Shown: positions 9,292 through 16,675 of the stretch, one piece after another | Layout: each line of letters begins with the position of its first letter | Numbering within the stretch: the first letter of the stretch is position 1 | Position numbers and translations under genes: made by a program | The notes under the pieces: model-generated | What the model was told of the DNA's origin: nothing | Seen by the model: the letters and a program-made list of their open reading frames with translations, nothing else | Databases searched by the model: none | NCBI RefSeq assembly: GCF_001956045.1 | Contig: NZ_MRTH01000005.1 | Location: 124,001-188,000 of the forward strand | From: Paenibacillus sp. FSL H7-0331 | GTDB taxonomy: Bacteria; Bacillota; Bacilli; Paenibacillales; NBRC-103111 | Length of the DNA stretch: 64,000 bases | Direction: 5' to 3'

Positions 9292-10017
9292 ATGTTTCAC
9301 GATAAAGTAGCTTTGGTTACGGGTGGGAGTCAAGGAATAGGGCTGGCTATTATGCACGCTCTGCTACGCGAAGGGGTTTTTGTTGCTGCGGTCTCCCGGG
9401 ATGCCAATAACTTGAAGCAGGCTCTGGATTCAGTTGACCCCCAGTATCGGGATCAGGTGACTGGAATTCAAGCGGATGTGAGGAGCGAAGCGGAGGTACA
9501 CCATGCCGTTCAGCAGGTCATATCGACCTATGGGCGTATCGATATCCTCATTAATTCGGCCGGGATCAGTATGCGTGAGAAACAGAATCTTCAGGATACG
9601 GATGTTACAGAATGGAACCGGATGATCGATATTAATTTAACAGGTACTTACCTGATGTGTCGTGAAGTCATCCCTGTGATGAAGTCACAGGATATGGGAT
9701 ACGTTATTAATATTTTATCAACGGCATCATTTCGAAGCGGCTCCGGGAATGGGCTGTATGTGGCATCCAAATATGGCGCACGAGCTTTAACCGAAACGAT
9801 CATCGAAGAAAATAGACGTACCGGAGTCAGGGTGACTTCCATTAGCCCCGGAGCCGTGGACAGTACGATCTGGAATCATAAAACCGAGCCGATCACACAG
9901 GAAGAGCGATCCACGATGCTAAAGACCGACGATATCGCGAGCATTGTTGTGTATTTGGTCAATCTCCCGCCCCGTGTTCATATTGATAATATAACGGTAA
10001 CCCCTTGGTATCGTTAA
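9292..10017 (+). CDS. SDR family oxidoreductase (FabG-like)
   Basis: Classical SDR of 241 residues: TGGSQGIG (10-17) for NAD(P) binding, NSAG (88-91), a Ser near 143-146 in ILSTAS, and the catalytic pair Y156/K160 in YVASK. The C-terminus is short, as in FabG-like dehydrogenases. AAAGGAG is 9 bases upstream. Last gene of the five-gene run, followed by a terminator at 10035-10067. It probably works with the other SDR and the ThuA-like protein on one pathway; the substrate is unknown. Confidence 0.86.
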   Translation: MFHDKVALVTGGSQGIGLAIMHALLREGVFVAAVSRDANNLKQALDSVDPQYRDQVTGIQADVRSEAEVHHAVQQVISTYGRIDILINSAGISMREKQNLQDTDVTEWNRMIDINLTGTYLMCREVIPVMKSQDMGYVINILSTASFRSGSGNGLYVASKYGARALTETIIEENRRTGVRVTSISPGAVDSTIWNHKTEPITQEERSTMLKTDDIASIVVYLVNLPPRVHIDNITVTPWYR

Positions 10018-10034
10018 TCAGATATGTATAGAGG

Positions 10035-10067
10035 ATCACCTGACATGATGCATGCAGGTGATTTTTT
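10035..10067 (+). terminator. Rho-independent terminator
   Basis: An 8-bp stem ATCACCTG/CAGGTGAT with a 12-base loop is followed directly by six T residues. It ends the VOC-SDR-ThuA operon 17 bases after the last stop codon. Confidence 0.85.
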
Positions 10068-10148
10068 CTGTACAGTAAATTTTTACATATTCCCTTGCAT
10101 AATTTCCCTTCTGATTGCAGAACCTTTAAATCAAAAGGAGGGAAAATT

Positions 10149-10565
10149 ATGCAGGATCGCAGACAGGCATGCGCGGTACTTGGCCTTACCGAGGACGCAA
10201 TTGAGAAGGAAATTGAGGACCGATATTTTTTTCTGATGAAGAGGTACAAATACCTGGATGCAGATGAGCAGCCATCCCCTGGGGAGCCTATTTTTGCTAA
10301 AATAAATGAAGCGTACCGCTTTTTAATCGGGTACGCGCCGCTGCAGCCGGTTGTTTTTCGTGAGCTGGGTTGGAAAGACAAGGTTCAGCATGTTCGGGAC
10401 AATTATATGATGGAGATTACGTATTCAGTTGTACTCGTGCTGTTCATATTTGCTGTAGGTGTAGGGGTTACCGAGTTATATTGGGCCTTCAAGGCAGGAA
10501 CGAACAATATCGGCGTGTATTCCCCGACAGATTTGCCGATGTCCGAGCACGCAGGAAAGAAATAA
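10149..10565 (+). CDS. Small membrane protein with J-like domain
   Basis: A protein of 138 residues. Residues 6-65 follow the helix pattern of a DnaJ domain (CAVLGLTEDAIEKEIEDRYF, later AKINEAYRFLIGY), but the His-Pro-Asp tripeptide that activates Hsp70 is missing: the corresponding stretch reads RYKYLDADEQP. A single transmembrane helix follows (about 99-121, VVLVLFIFAVGVGVTELYWAF), then a short tail ending in KK. The ATG at 10149 follows AAGGAGGG by about 7 bases and is preferred over an in-frame start at 10095. Flanked by terminators on both sides, so a single-gene unit. The function is unknown; without HPD it is unlikely to act as a normal Hsp40. Confidence 0.75.
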   Translation: MQDRRQACAVLGLTEDAIEKEIEDRYFFLMKRYKYLDADEQPSPGEPIFAKINEAYRFLIGYAPLQPVVFRELGWKDKVQHVRDNYMMEITYSVVLVLFIFAVGVGVTELYWAFKAGTNNIGVYSPTDLPMSEHAGKK

Positions 10566-10593
10566 ATACAAATTAATCACATAAATAGTTAAT

Positions 10594-10623
10594 AAGCCGC
10601 ATCAAAGATGAGCGGCTTTTTCT
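10594..10623 (+). terminator. Rho-independent terminator
   Basis: Stem AAGCCGC/GCGGCTT (10594-10600 and 10612-10618) with an 11-base loop, followed by TTTTTC. It ends the small J-like gene and lies between it and the convergent minus-strand operon. The minus-strand reading lacks a T run. Confidence 0.8.
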
Positions 10624-10642
10624 TGTAGAAGCATTTACAAAT

Positions 10643-12586
10643 TTATGGAAATGGATGCGGATATGGATTAAGCTGCTCCAATGTAAGAGGCTGCTTCAAA
10701 TACCCAAGTTCTGCTGGTATACGCAGTACTCTCTCTAGTCCTGATAAGCGGGTAAGGTTATGTCCGAATGTCATCGGCAGCATGCCCGGAATGATCACTT
10801 TCACACCATGCAAATCGTTGCGTAATGTTTCGGGTGTTGTCTGATTGACGACAATAACATCCAGCTTCAATCTTTTGAACACCATAAGAATGTCCTTTAA
10901 ATCCTCTGTCAAATCTGTGTGTGGGATCGTTACCTGCTTAAACGCTTCAGCGAACGTTTGTAAGGGCTGAGGGTTATCGAGTAAAAATCTCAGGCGCGAT
11001 TCCGCCTGCGGCAGGCTGTATAATAAGGAGTGGTCCTCCATTTGGCGAACCTGGGAGGAATCTTCGAGCATATGCAGGTAGGTTTCGCGGTCGGCTTCAA
11101 GCTTCGTGCTAAGCGACCCGATCATGCCAGCGAGTTCATGAATAGCGCTTATCGCGGCTCTTATCGGATCCAGATGAGCGCCAGCTGCACATACGAGATT
11201 CGCTCCTGTTGGCCTGGTGTTCTTCGCTAATGCCCACACAGACGGAATTCCGTTCTCCATCGTAATGTTGAACAACTGAACCTCGTACCCTGCAACCGCC
11301 TGCAAACGGTCGACCATTAAGCGCAATTCCTTGCTATCAGTGGAATAGGGATCAAGACGTGGTACCGGAAGCTGTGCATACCAGGTCATCAGGAACGAAT
11401 CGCGCTCCACAACCTCCAGAATACCATACAAAATAGCCTCCTCCATACTGCTGCCAAGCGCACATCCGTTGGAGGCTTCATTCACATAGCCTTCACCATA
11501 AGTCACACTATAATACGCCAGCAGCTCTGGAACGAGAATCGAACGTTCCTGCATAAACGAATAGCCCCAGACCCAATCGATGGGATGGTTCGGATGAAAC
11601 GGTTGGAATGGAAAATCCTCCTGCGTATACTGCTCATCTGTATACACACCTACATCAACCGGATTGAGCGCTTGCTCTGCGAGATTGTGATAGGTGTCAC
11701 GAATTACGGTTCGTTTACCGCGCGGTGCCTGACTGCAATATCGCTCCAACCCTTCCAATATCGCGGTCAGCGTGCTGGTCACATAGGAATGAGTGCGGCC
11801 TGCTGTCACCTCGTCTCCTGCAAACAAGAGAAGGTTGGCATGGACAGCGGCAAAGGGTGAAGCAAGATCTGGCTGATATACATTAAAAAGTCCGGTTCGG
11901 GAATCGAAATAATCTTTGATCAATACATCGTTCAGTTCGTTAACCGAACGACAGCGAAAGCTATCGGGACTGCTCTTAGGACTTGGCTGGAGCTTAATCT
12001 GGGCTATCGTAGCAGTATCATCGGGTAATTGACCGCACACGGGACATAGGGGGTCGGGTAAAAAAGAGTGTAGGGAGCTTTTCAAAGTTATCAAGTTAAC
12101 GAGATAGATTCGCCCTTCCGTGAGAGCCAGCTTACCCTGCAGCACTCTCAGTACTTCTGCTTCAATTAGGCAGGATATGTGCAACAAGCCACCAAGCGAG
12201 ATGCTGGATTTATCGGGGCCGTCCCCGTAAATTAATTTTTTCAGCTGCTGCTCGGACATTTCCAAATTGCGTCCTGCCATCTGATAACGCGTGTCCGCAC
12301 ATAACGAGCATCCCGGTGAGCCGGGTCGTACTAAGGGTCCGATCACGCCTTCATCACCAAGAACACAGACATTGATCCAGGGGATGCCTGTCGGCTGCAA
12401 CAATTGTTCAATTTCGTTAATCAAGAAGGAACTGGCTTCATTCTGCAGAACAACAACCAATTGTGCCGCTTCCGGTACCCTCTCCTTGAAATCATTCAGG
12501 AGGACGATTGAATAGGAATGAGACATTCTCCGGTACACGCGGTCCGCAAGCCTTCCCTCTCCGACAATCGCGATGACAGATTTCAT
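10643..12586 (-). CDS. TOMM cyclodehydratase: leader-binding E1-like domain fused to YcaO
   Basis: Cytoplasmic enzyme of 647 residues that would convert Cys/Ser/Thr of a ribosomal precursor peptide into azolines using ATP. The N-terminal half is a ThiF/E1-like leader-binding part with two zinc-type CxxC pairs (GCSLCAD near 105 and LCPVCGQ near 195). The C-terminal half is a YcaO domain with the ATP/Mg segment EEAILYGILEVVERDSF near 395. The chain ends in PYPHPFP, matching the C-terminal PxPxP rule of TOMM YcaO enzymes. The start at 12586 has GAGAGGAGG upstream and overlaps the previous stop by 4 bases. Related proteins mature heterocycloanthracin-type bacteriocins. No precursor peptide is adjacent. 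Confidence 0.85.
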   Translation of the reverse strand: MKSVIAIVGEGRLADRVYRRMSHSYSIVLLNDFKERVPEAAQLVVVLQNEASSFLINEIEQLLQPTGIPWINVCVLGDEGVIGPLVRPGSPGCSLCADTRYQMAGRNLEMSEQQLKKLIYGDGPDKSSISLGGLLHISCLIEAEVLRVLQGKLALTEGRIYLVNLITLKSSLHSFLPDPLCPVCGQLPDDTATIAQIKLQPSPKSSPDSFRCRSVNELNDVLIKDYFDSRTGLFNVYQPDLASPFAAVHANLLLFAGDEVTAGRTHSYVTSTLTAILEGLERYCSQAPRGKRTVIRDTYHNLAEQALNPVDVGVYTDEQYTQEDFPFQPFHPNHPIDWVWGYSFMQERSILVPELLAYYSVTYGEGYVNEASNGCALGSSMEEAILYGILEVVERDSFLMTWYAQLPVPRLDPYSTDSKELRLMVDRLQAVAGYEVQLFNITMENGIPSVWALAKNTRPTGANLVCAAGAHLDPIRAAISAIHELAGMIGSLSTKLEADRETYLHMLEDSSQVRQMEDHSLLYSLPQAESRLRFLLDNPQPLQTFAEAFKQVTIPHTDLTEDLKDILMVFKRLKLDVIVVNQTTPETLRNDLHGVKVIIPGMLPMTFGHNLTRLSGLERVLRIPAELGYLKQPLTLEQLNPYPHPFP

Positions 12587-14256
12587 CGGGAATCCTCCTC
12601 TCTCACCAGAACGCCCCAAACCCCTACAAGCCCTTCTTTCAAAAAAGGCTCATTGGCCATATCCATTACATGGAGTCGCTTGCTATTGCGCGTCAGAATT
12701 TGCAAGGCAGCAGCCAAGATTTCAGATGATGTTCTCTCTTGTGTGGAAGGAATGATCAGGTGGGAAGGTTCTTTTGTTTCCAGTATCACAGAGGCTGCTA
12801 CGATTCCTGACGGCGGGAGTATCAGTTGTGTGTTTGTTGCGAACAGCAGAGCTTGATGCAGCACGCTTCTTAAGGCCGATGTCGTATTCAAGCCTACATG
12901 ACCATACCAAAGGCCGTTTATACCGACCCATACAACAGGAAAGCCGTACAATTCCATACCGAGACCGATCGTCGGCGCTCCCTGTATAAGGGTCAATGCC
13001 TGCAAATAGTATTTACAGCGTTCGTCTTCGACGTTATCTGGCAGCACTTGACGGATAAGAGGTTTCCGGTTGATCAACGATTTGGTCAATGTGTCAGTTA
13101 AGCAAATCAGCAGCCCGCGGCACACTCCTTCTGCGACCGTTTCACCCGCTCCGATACCAACAAACGGCTGAATTGCAGCCCCATTTTCATGAGCATACGG
13201 GTATGGAGGCAGTTCTGGAGTGAGTAAAGTAGACAATTGCTTTACATATGCTTCAATCCCGGCTAGTCCTGCATCCCGTCGTGCCTCTTCATGAGTCAGA
13301 CCTGAGCGAATTACATCGGGTAGCAGCTTGGCAGGTCCTTCCGAGAGAGGATCAGCAACCTGAACACGGCACTGTGCCAACGGCAGCTGCCCCAAATCCC
13401 CTTCTTCCCAAGTATGGAAAATTCCTGCTGCGGATGAGGTTAGTCTGCTGAAATAGGAAAACCATCCATAGGGCTCTCTTTCCTCCTCAGTCAGCACATC
13501 GGGAATTTCGAATTCTTGTATATAGGCTGTACGATCAGGGGCTGTAAGGACTCCAGTAACGAGCGGATGGGGTACAAATGAATGCCAATCGCCTTCCAGC
13601 GTATTTAGATTAAGTAAAAAGAAAGCCTGCTGCGATGAAAATTCAGTCGCTCCCGACAACGCTTTTAGCCACTCAAACACCATGACGTTCGCCAGCATGG
13701 TTCCTGCCGTGGACGAGAAGTCAGACGAGAGGTGGGTGCTGCCAAGAGCAGCTTGGTGGAGCCGACGCCACGCAGACTCCCAGCAGCCCTCCATGTCCGG
13801 ATGGACGAGCGGCCCAACCAGTCCTACTTGCTGTATACAGAATGCCGGCAGCAGCAGTTTCTGATGTACTTGGCAAACCGCATTCAAGTTCCGAAGTTCT
13901 TCGATATGAGTTTCCTGCGAGACGTACAAAATCGAATGAAAGGGTGCGACTGTCTCGTGCCATTCAGTTCTCCCGCTGCTATCCAGACAAAGTTCTTCTA
14001 TGACTGCCATAGGATCTGTTAAACGAGCATGCTCGACCAATTCCTTCAGCTGTTCACGATCAGTAGGTACGGATTCAGTAATTAGTATGTGGAAACGGAG
14101 CCATCCTGATTCAAGCAATGCGTCAGCCAAAGATACCAAAAAAGGACCGCAGCCTATCGCCAACACCTTGGTATGAAGATATGGTTTTAAGGGGACGGAC
14201 GATTCAGAATTTTTCATATCATCCTCCTGAAGGGTCAGGTTAAAATCTACATCCAT
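12583..14256 (-). CDS. Putative thiazole-containing bacteriocin maturation protein (ocin_ThiF-like)
   Basis: Protein of 557 residues (start possibly at a later in-frame Met, residue 14, which has a better AGGAGG context). It begins with a Rossmann-like stretch VLAIGCGPFLVSLADALLES, and the segment VGLVGPLVHPDMEGCWE parallels GVIGPLVRPGSPGCSLC of its partner. The C-terminal part contains a weakly YcaO-like region (GAGETVAEGVCRGLL near 370). I recognise it as the TIGR03693-type protein that accompanies TOMM cyclodehydratases in Bacillus and Paenibacillus. The CxxC zinc pairs of the partner are missing here. It is the first gene of a two-gene operon, coupled by ATGA. No SagB-type dehydrogenase or transporter is adjacent, so the operon is minimal. 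Confidence 0.75.
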   Translation of the reverse strand: MDVDFNLTLQEDDMKNSESSVPLKPYLHTKVLAIGCGPFLVSLADALLESGWLRFHILITESVPTDREQLKELVEHARLTDPMAVIEELCLDSSGRTEWHETVAPFHSILYVSQETHIEELRNLNAVCQVHQKLLLPAFCIQQVGLVGPLVHPDMEGCWESAWRRLHQAALGSTHLSSDFSSTAGTMLANVMVFEWLKALSGATEFSSQQAFFLLNLNTLEGDWHSFVPHPLVTGVLTAPDRTAYIQEFEIPDVLTEEEREPYGWFSYFSRLTSSAAGIFHTWEEGDLGQLPLAQCRVQVADPLSEGPAKLLPDVIRSGLTHEEARRDAGLAGIEAYVKQLSTLLTPELPPYPYAHENGAAIQPFVGIGAGETVAEGVCRGLLICLTDTLTKSLINRKPLIRQVLPDNVEDERCKYYLQALTLIQGAPTIGLGMELYGFPVVWVGINGLWYGHVGLNTTSALRSVLHQALLFATNTQLILPPSGIVAASVILETKEPSHLIIPSTQERTSSEILAAALQILTRNSKRLHVMDMANEPFLKEGLVGVWGVLVREEDSR

Positions 14257-14553
14257 ACTTACATCTTTTATCGTATGTATGATCGTTTGTCCTTCATGCT
14301 AAATTTCGCACGTATGAAAAGGACAGACGAATGATAGCATTCGACCTGCCCTTTTATTGAGGATTCCTTGATCCATAATGATGAATGAAACATCGCCAAT
14401 TTCTTCGGAACTCATCCAACTGTACAGCGGATATCCAATAGATTGGAAAACTTTGATCAGTGTACTTCGGGTTTTCCCATGTTAAGATGAAACTCTCTTA
14501 AAAAGACAGCGAGTTTCCAAGCTGCTCATCTTGTTTTTTTAAGAGACAAAATT
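14257..14553. other. Divergent regulatory gap between the TOMM operon and the riboswitch
   Basis: Non-coding as far as can be seen. It holds an inverted repeat at 14283-14330 (TCGTTTGTCCTT..CAT against ATGAAAAGGACAGACGA), which lies upstream of the minus-strand TOMM operon and could be an operator or hairpin. It also contains a 35-codon open frame (14378-14485, plus strand) with a poorly placed ribosome binding site that I do not call as a gene. No Cys-rich TOMM precursor was found on either strand. Confidence 0.5.
14484..14540 (+). terminator. Terminator-like hairpin upstream of the riboswitch
   Basis: Nested stems AAGATG/CATCTT (14484-14489, 14527-14532) and AAACTC/GAGTTT (14490-14495, 14511-14516) are followed by GTTTTTTT. 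A competing pairing between CTCTTAAAAA (about 14493-14502) and the T run plus AAGAG (to 14545) would disrupt it, so it may be regulated. Which transcript it ends is not clear. Confidence 0.5.
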
Positions 14554-14667
14554 CAGGCCGAAGCTTCTAATAGAGGCATGGGGGAACCTATTATTTGGGG
14601 TGAAGCCATATTCATGGCAGGGTCCTTACTCTTTGATCCGAACCCGTCAGCTAACCTCATAGGCCGC
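14554..14667 (+). promoter_or_regulatory. c-di-AMP riboswitch (ydaO/yuaA type)
   Basis: Conserved blocks of the ydaO aptamer appear in the right order: GGCCGAAG (P1 5' side), GGGGGAACC, TTGGGGTGAAGCC, GGCAGGGTCC, GATCCGAACCCGTCAGCTAA and CCTCATAGGCC (P1 3' side). The class binds cyclic di-AMP and commonly controls cell-wall hydrolases and ion transport. The end of P1 (14667) stands only 4 bases before the AAGAGAGG ribosome binding site of the LysM-CAP gene, with no terminator between. This suggests control of translation rather than termination; that mechanism is inference. Confidence 0.9.
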
Positions 14668-14687
14668 AAAAAGAGAGGATGTTCGAA

Positions 14688-15515
14688 ATGGTTTTGAAGA
14701 AATCTGTATTAACTGGTTTACTCGCTCTGGGTACGATGGTTGGAGCCACGGCTGTTTCAGCTGCTCCATGCACGGTAACTACAGGTAACGATACGATGTC
14801 GGTGGTCGCCAAGCAGCAAGGAATTAATTTAAGTGATCTGCTTAAAGCCAATCCACAGATTACCAATGGCAATAACATTTGGCCTGGTATGGTATTGAAT
14901 CTTCCTGGCATAGGCACAGGTCAAGGATTAGGCCAAGGAATGGGCTTCGGTTCAGGAACTGGCGCAGGTACAAACGTAGATACAGACACAAATGTAGATA
15001 CTGGAGCAAACGCAGACACAGGTACTAATGTAGATACAGACACAAATGTAGATACAGATACTGGTGCAGGTACAAATACAGGAACTGGAACAGGTGTGGA
15101 AACAGGTTCAGGTACAGACTCTGCGGTTCAGCAAGGGACAACTGAATCAACCTTTGCCAGTCAAGTAGTTAACCTGGTGAATCAGGAGCGCGCGAAGGCA
15201 GGGCTGAATCCGCTGACTAGCGATAATGCATTATCAGCTATGGCACTGGATAAAGCGAAGGATATGTACAATAATCATTATTTTGATCATAATTCTCCGA
15301 CCTACGGTTCTCCATTTGATATGATGAACCAGTATGGGATCAAGTATACGTATGCCGGTGAAAACATTGCTATGGGTCAAAAGACTCCGCAGGAAGTCAT
15401 GACTTCTTGGATGAACAGTGAAGGACATCGACAAAATATTATGAATCCTAATTATACAAAAATTGGTGTGTCTTATTATAATGGCGAGTGGGTTCAGGAA
15501 TTTATTGCGAATTAA
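14688..15515 (+). CDS. Secreted LysM-CAP domain protein (YkwD-like)
   Basis: Exported protein of 275 residues. Signal peptide 1-26 (ending ATAVSAA), one LysM peptidoglycan-binding domain about 29-75, a Thr/Asp/Asn-rich repetitive linker about 95-136, then a CAP/SCP domain about 155-275 with the motifs YFDHNSPT, AGENIAMG and SEGHRQNIMNPN. The ATG at 14688 is chosen because AAGAGAGG ends 8 bases before it; the in-frame ATG at 14679 touches that site. The c-di-AMP riboswitch directly upstream ties expression to wall or osmotic state. CAP proteins of this kind occur on spores and cell walls; their chemical activity is uncertain. The SleB-like gene follows after 42 bases, probably in the same transcript. 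Confidence 0.88.
   Translation: MVLKKSVLTGLLALGTMVGATAVSAAPCTVTTGNDTMSVVAKQQGINLSDLLKANPQITNGNNIWPGMVLNLPGIGTGQGLGQGMGFGSGTGAGTNVDTDTNVDTGANADTGTNVDTDTNVDTDTGAGTNTGTGTGVETGSGTDSAVQQGTTESTFASQVVNLVNQERAKAGLNPLTSDNALSAMALDKAKDMYNNHYFDHNSPTYGSPFDMMNQYGIKYTYAGENIAMGQKTPQEVMTSWMNSEGHRQNIMNPNYTKIGVSYYNGEWVQEFIAN
14970..15095 (+). repeat. Seven 18-bp tandem units in the LysM-CAP linker
   Basis: Seven imperfect 18-base units, mostly of the form ACAAATGTAGATACAGAC, encode hexapeptides such as TNVDTD. The reading frame is kept whatever the copy number, so linker length can change by slippage. Confidence 0.8.
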
Positions 15516-15557
15516 GCATGTAACCCCTTTTGCCTAAGCGAAGGGAGATAACAACGG

Positions 15558-16205
15558 ATGAAGCGAGTGAAAGCATTTGTTGTGGGGATCGCGCTGCTTC
15601 TTATGAGTCTGGGTACTGTGCATACGGACCAGGCTCAAGCGGCGGCTCTACTAACAAAGGGAATATCAAACGGAGATGTATGGGATCTGCAATTCCGTTT
15701 AAGAACAATAGGTTATGATCAACATGTACTGGATGGACAATTTGGTTCACAAACCTTAGCAACCGTTCGCCAGTTTCAAAAAGATTATGGATTAACTTCT
15801 GACGGAGTTGTCGGCGATCAAACGTGGAAATCGCTAAAAAACTATTCGTTAAATCAGGCCGAGTTGGATATTATGGCCAAAGTTATTTATAGCGAGGCTC
15901 GTGGTGAACCTTACGAGGGTCAGGTTGCTGTCGGAGCCGTGATCATGAACCGGATACAATCCGGTCAGTTCCCCAATAATATTCATGATGTTGTATTTCA
16001 ACCGGGGGCATTCACGGCTGTCGATGACGGACAATATACGCTGACCCCTGATGCAACCGCATATTTGGCGGCGCAGGATGCTTTGCGTGGCTGGGATCCT
16101 ACGAATCAGTCACTTTATTATTTCAATCCGATAACCGCTACGAGCAAGTGGATCTGGTCTCGACCCCAGACCGTAACCATCGGAAATCATATTTTTGCCA
16201 AATAA
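15558..16205 (+). CDS. sleB: SleB-like spore cortex-lytic / cell wall hydrolase
   Basis: Exported hydrolase of 215 residues. Signal peptide 1-29 (ending QAQAA), a peptidoglycan-binding domain about 34-94 (GISNGDVWDLQFRLRTIGYD, later VRQFQKDYGL), and a SleB/CwlJ-type Hydrolase_2 domain about 100-215 with the expected catalytic Glu at E113 in YSEARGEP. Domain order and length match SleB, the lytic transglycosylase that depolymerises spore cortex in germination. The usual partner gene ypeB is not beside it; instead it lies behind a LysM-CAP gene and a c-di-AMP riboswitch, so a vegetative wall role is possible. AAGGGAG precedes the ATG. Confidence 0.88.
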   Translation: MKRVKAFVVGIALLLMSLGTVHTDQAQAAALLTKGISNGDVWDLQFRLRTIGYDQHVLDGQFGSQTLATVRQFQKDYGLTSDGVVGDQTWKSLKNYSLNQAELDIMAKVIYSEARGEPYEGQVAVGAVIMNRIQSGQFPNNIHDVVFQPGAFTAVDDGQYTLTPDATAYLAAQDALRGWDPTNQSLYYFNPITATSKWIWSRPQTVTIGNHIFAK

Positions 16206-16212
16206 GAGTGTG

Positions 16213-16268
16213 AAAGACAGTAATCGATAAAGGGAGCGTGCTCCCTTTTCGGTCACTGTCTTTTTATT
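16213..16268 (+). terminator. Rho-independent terminator
   Basis: Long two-part hairpin: outer stem AAAGACAGT/ACTGTCTTT, inner stem AGGGAGC/GCTCCCT, followed by TTTTTA. It ends the LysM-CAP/SleB transcript 8 bases after the stop. Confidence 0.88.
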
Positions 16269-16280
16269 GTCTAACTCATA

Positions 16281-16403
16281 TTAGAATGTTCTCAAAATAA
16301 TAACAAGCAGAATGTACAGAACCAGAATAACACCTGTGGTAGTTCCCAAACCGTAACCTCCACAACTGCCACAAGAAGCGCCAACTCCACCTACATATCC
16401 CAT
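16281..16403 (-). CDS. YjcZ-family tiny spore protein
   Basis: A 40-residue protein. The N-terminal half is Gly-rich with two Cys residues (GASCGSCGGYGLG), and the C-terminal half is one hydrophobic helix (GVILVLYILLVIILRTF). This is the layout of the YjcZ/tiny-TM sporulation family (TIGR01732 type). An AGGGGGG ribosome binding site lies 8 bases before the ATG. It is single-gene and convergent with the SleB gene. The family is linked to sporulation in Bacillus; its function is unknown. Confidence 0.8.
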   Translation of the reverse strand: MGYVGGVGASCGSCGGYGLGTTTGVILVLYILLVIILRTF

Positions 16404-16584
16404 AGTTCCAACCCCCTTCCATTTCACCTAATGTATGTTATGAAGGCAAAAGGCTAATGGATTGGACTCATGAAAAATGTGCGTTTGTACGGGAGGAACA
16501 AGTCGTTCCAAGATAGATAAATTGACGTATGATATGATGTGGGAGAAGCCGCCAACTGCTCCCATGCTAACCCATAGATCACCC

Positions 16585-16622
16585 CAAAAAAAGACGGATT
16601 CCTTCGGGAGTCCGTCTTTTCG
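16585..16622. terminator. Bidirectional terminator
   Basis: Stem AAGACGGA.TCC / GGA.TCCGTCTT with a TTCG tetraloop, preceded by an A run and followed by a T run, so it works in both directions. On the minus strand it ends the HAD phosphatase gene. Confidence 0.88.
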
Positions 16623-16675
16623 TTATGATTCTCTTCATTAAAACGGCATTGTAACCTGCCTGCCGGTTAGAGCTA

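Noticed and set aside
14309..14425. 38-codon minus-strand ORF with two Cys residues upstream of the TOMM operon, considered as the precursor peptide
   Set aside because: No ribosome binding site, and no Cys/Ser/Thr repeat core or leader-like region. It does not look like a TOMM substrate.
14378..14485. 35-codon plus-strand ORF directly before a terminator-like hairpin
   Set aside because: The ribosome binding site is too far away, no family is recognised, and codon use is not distinctive.
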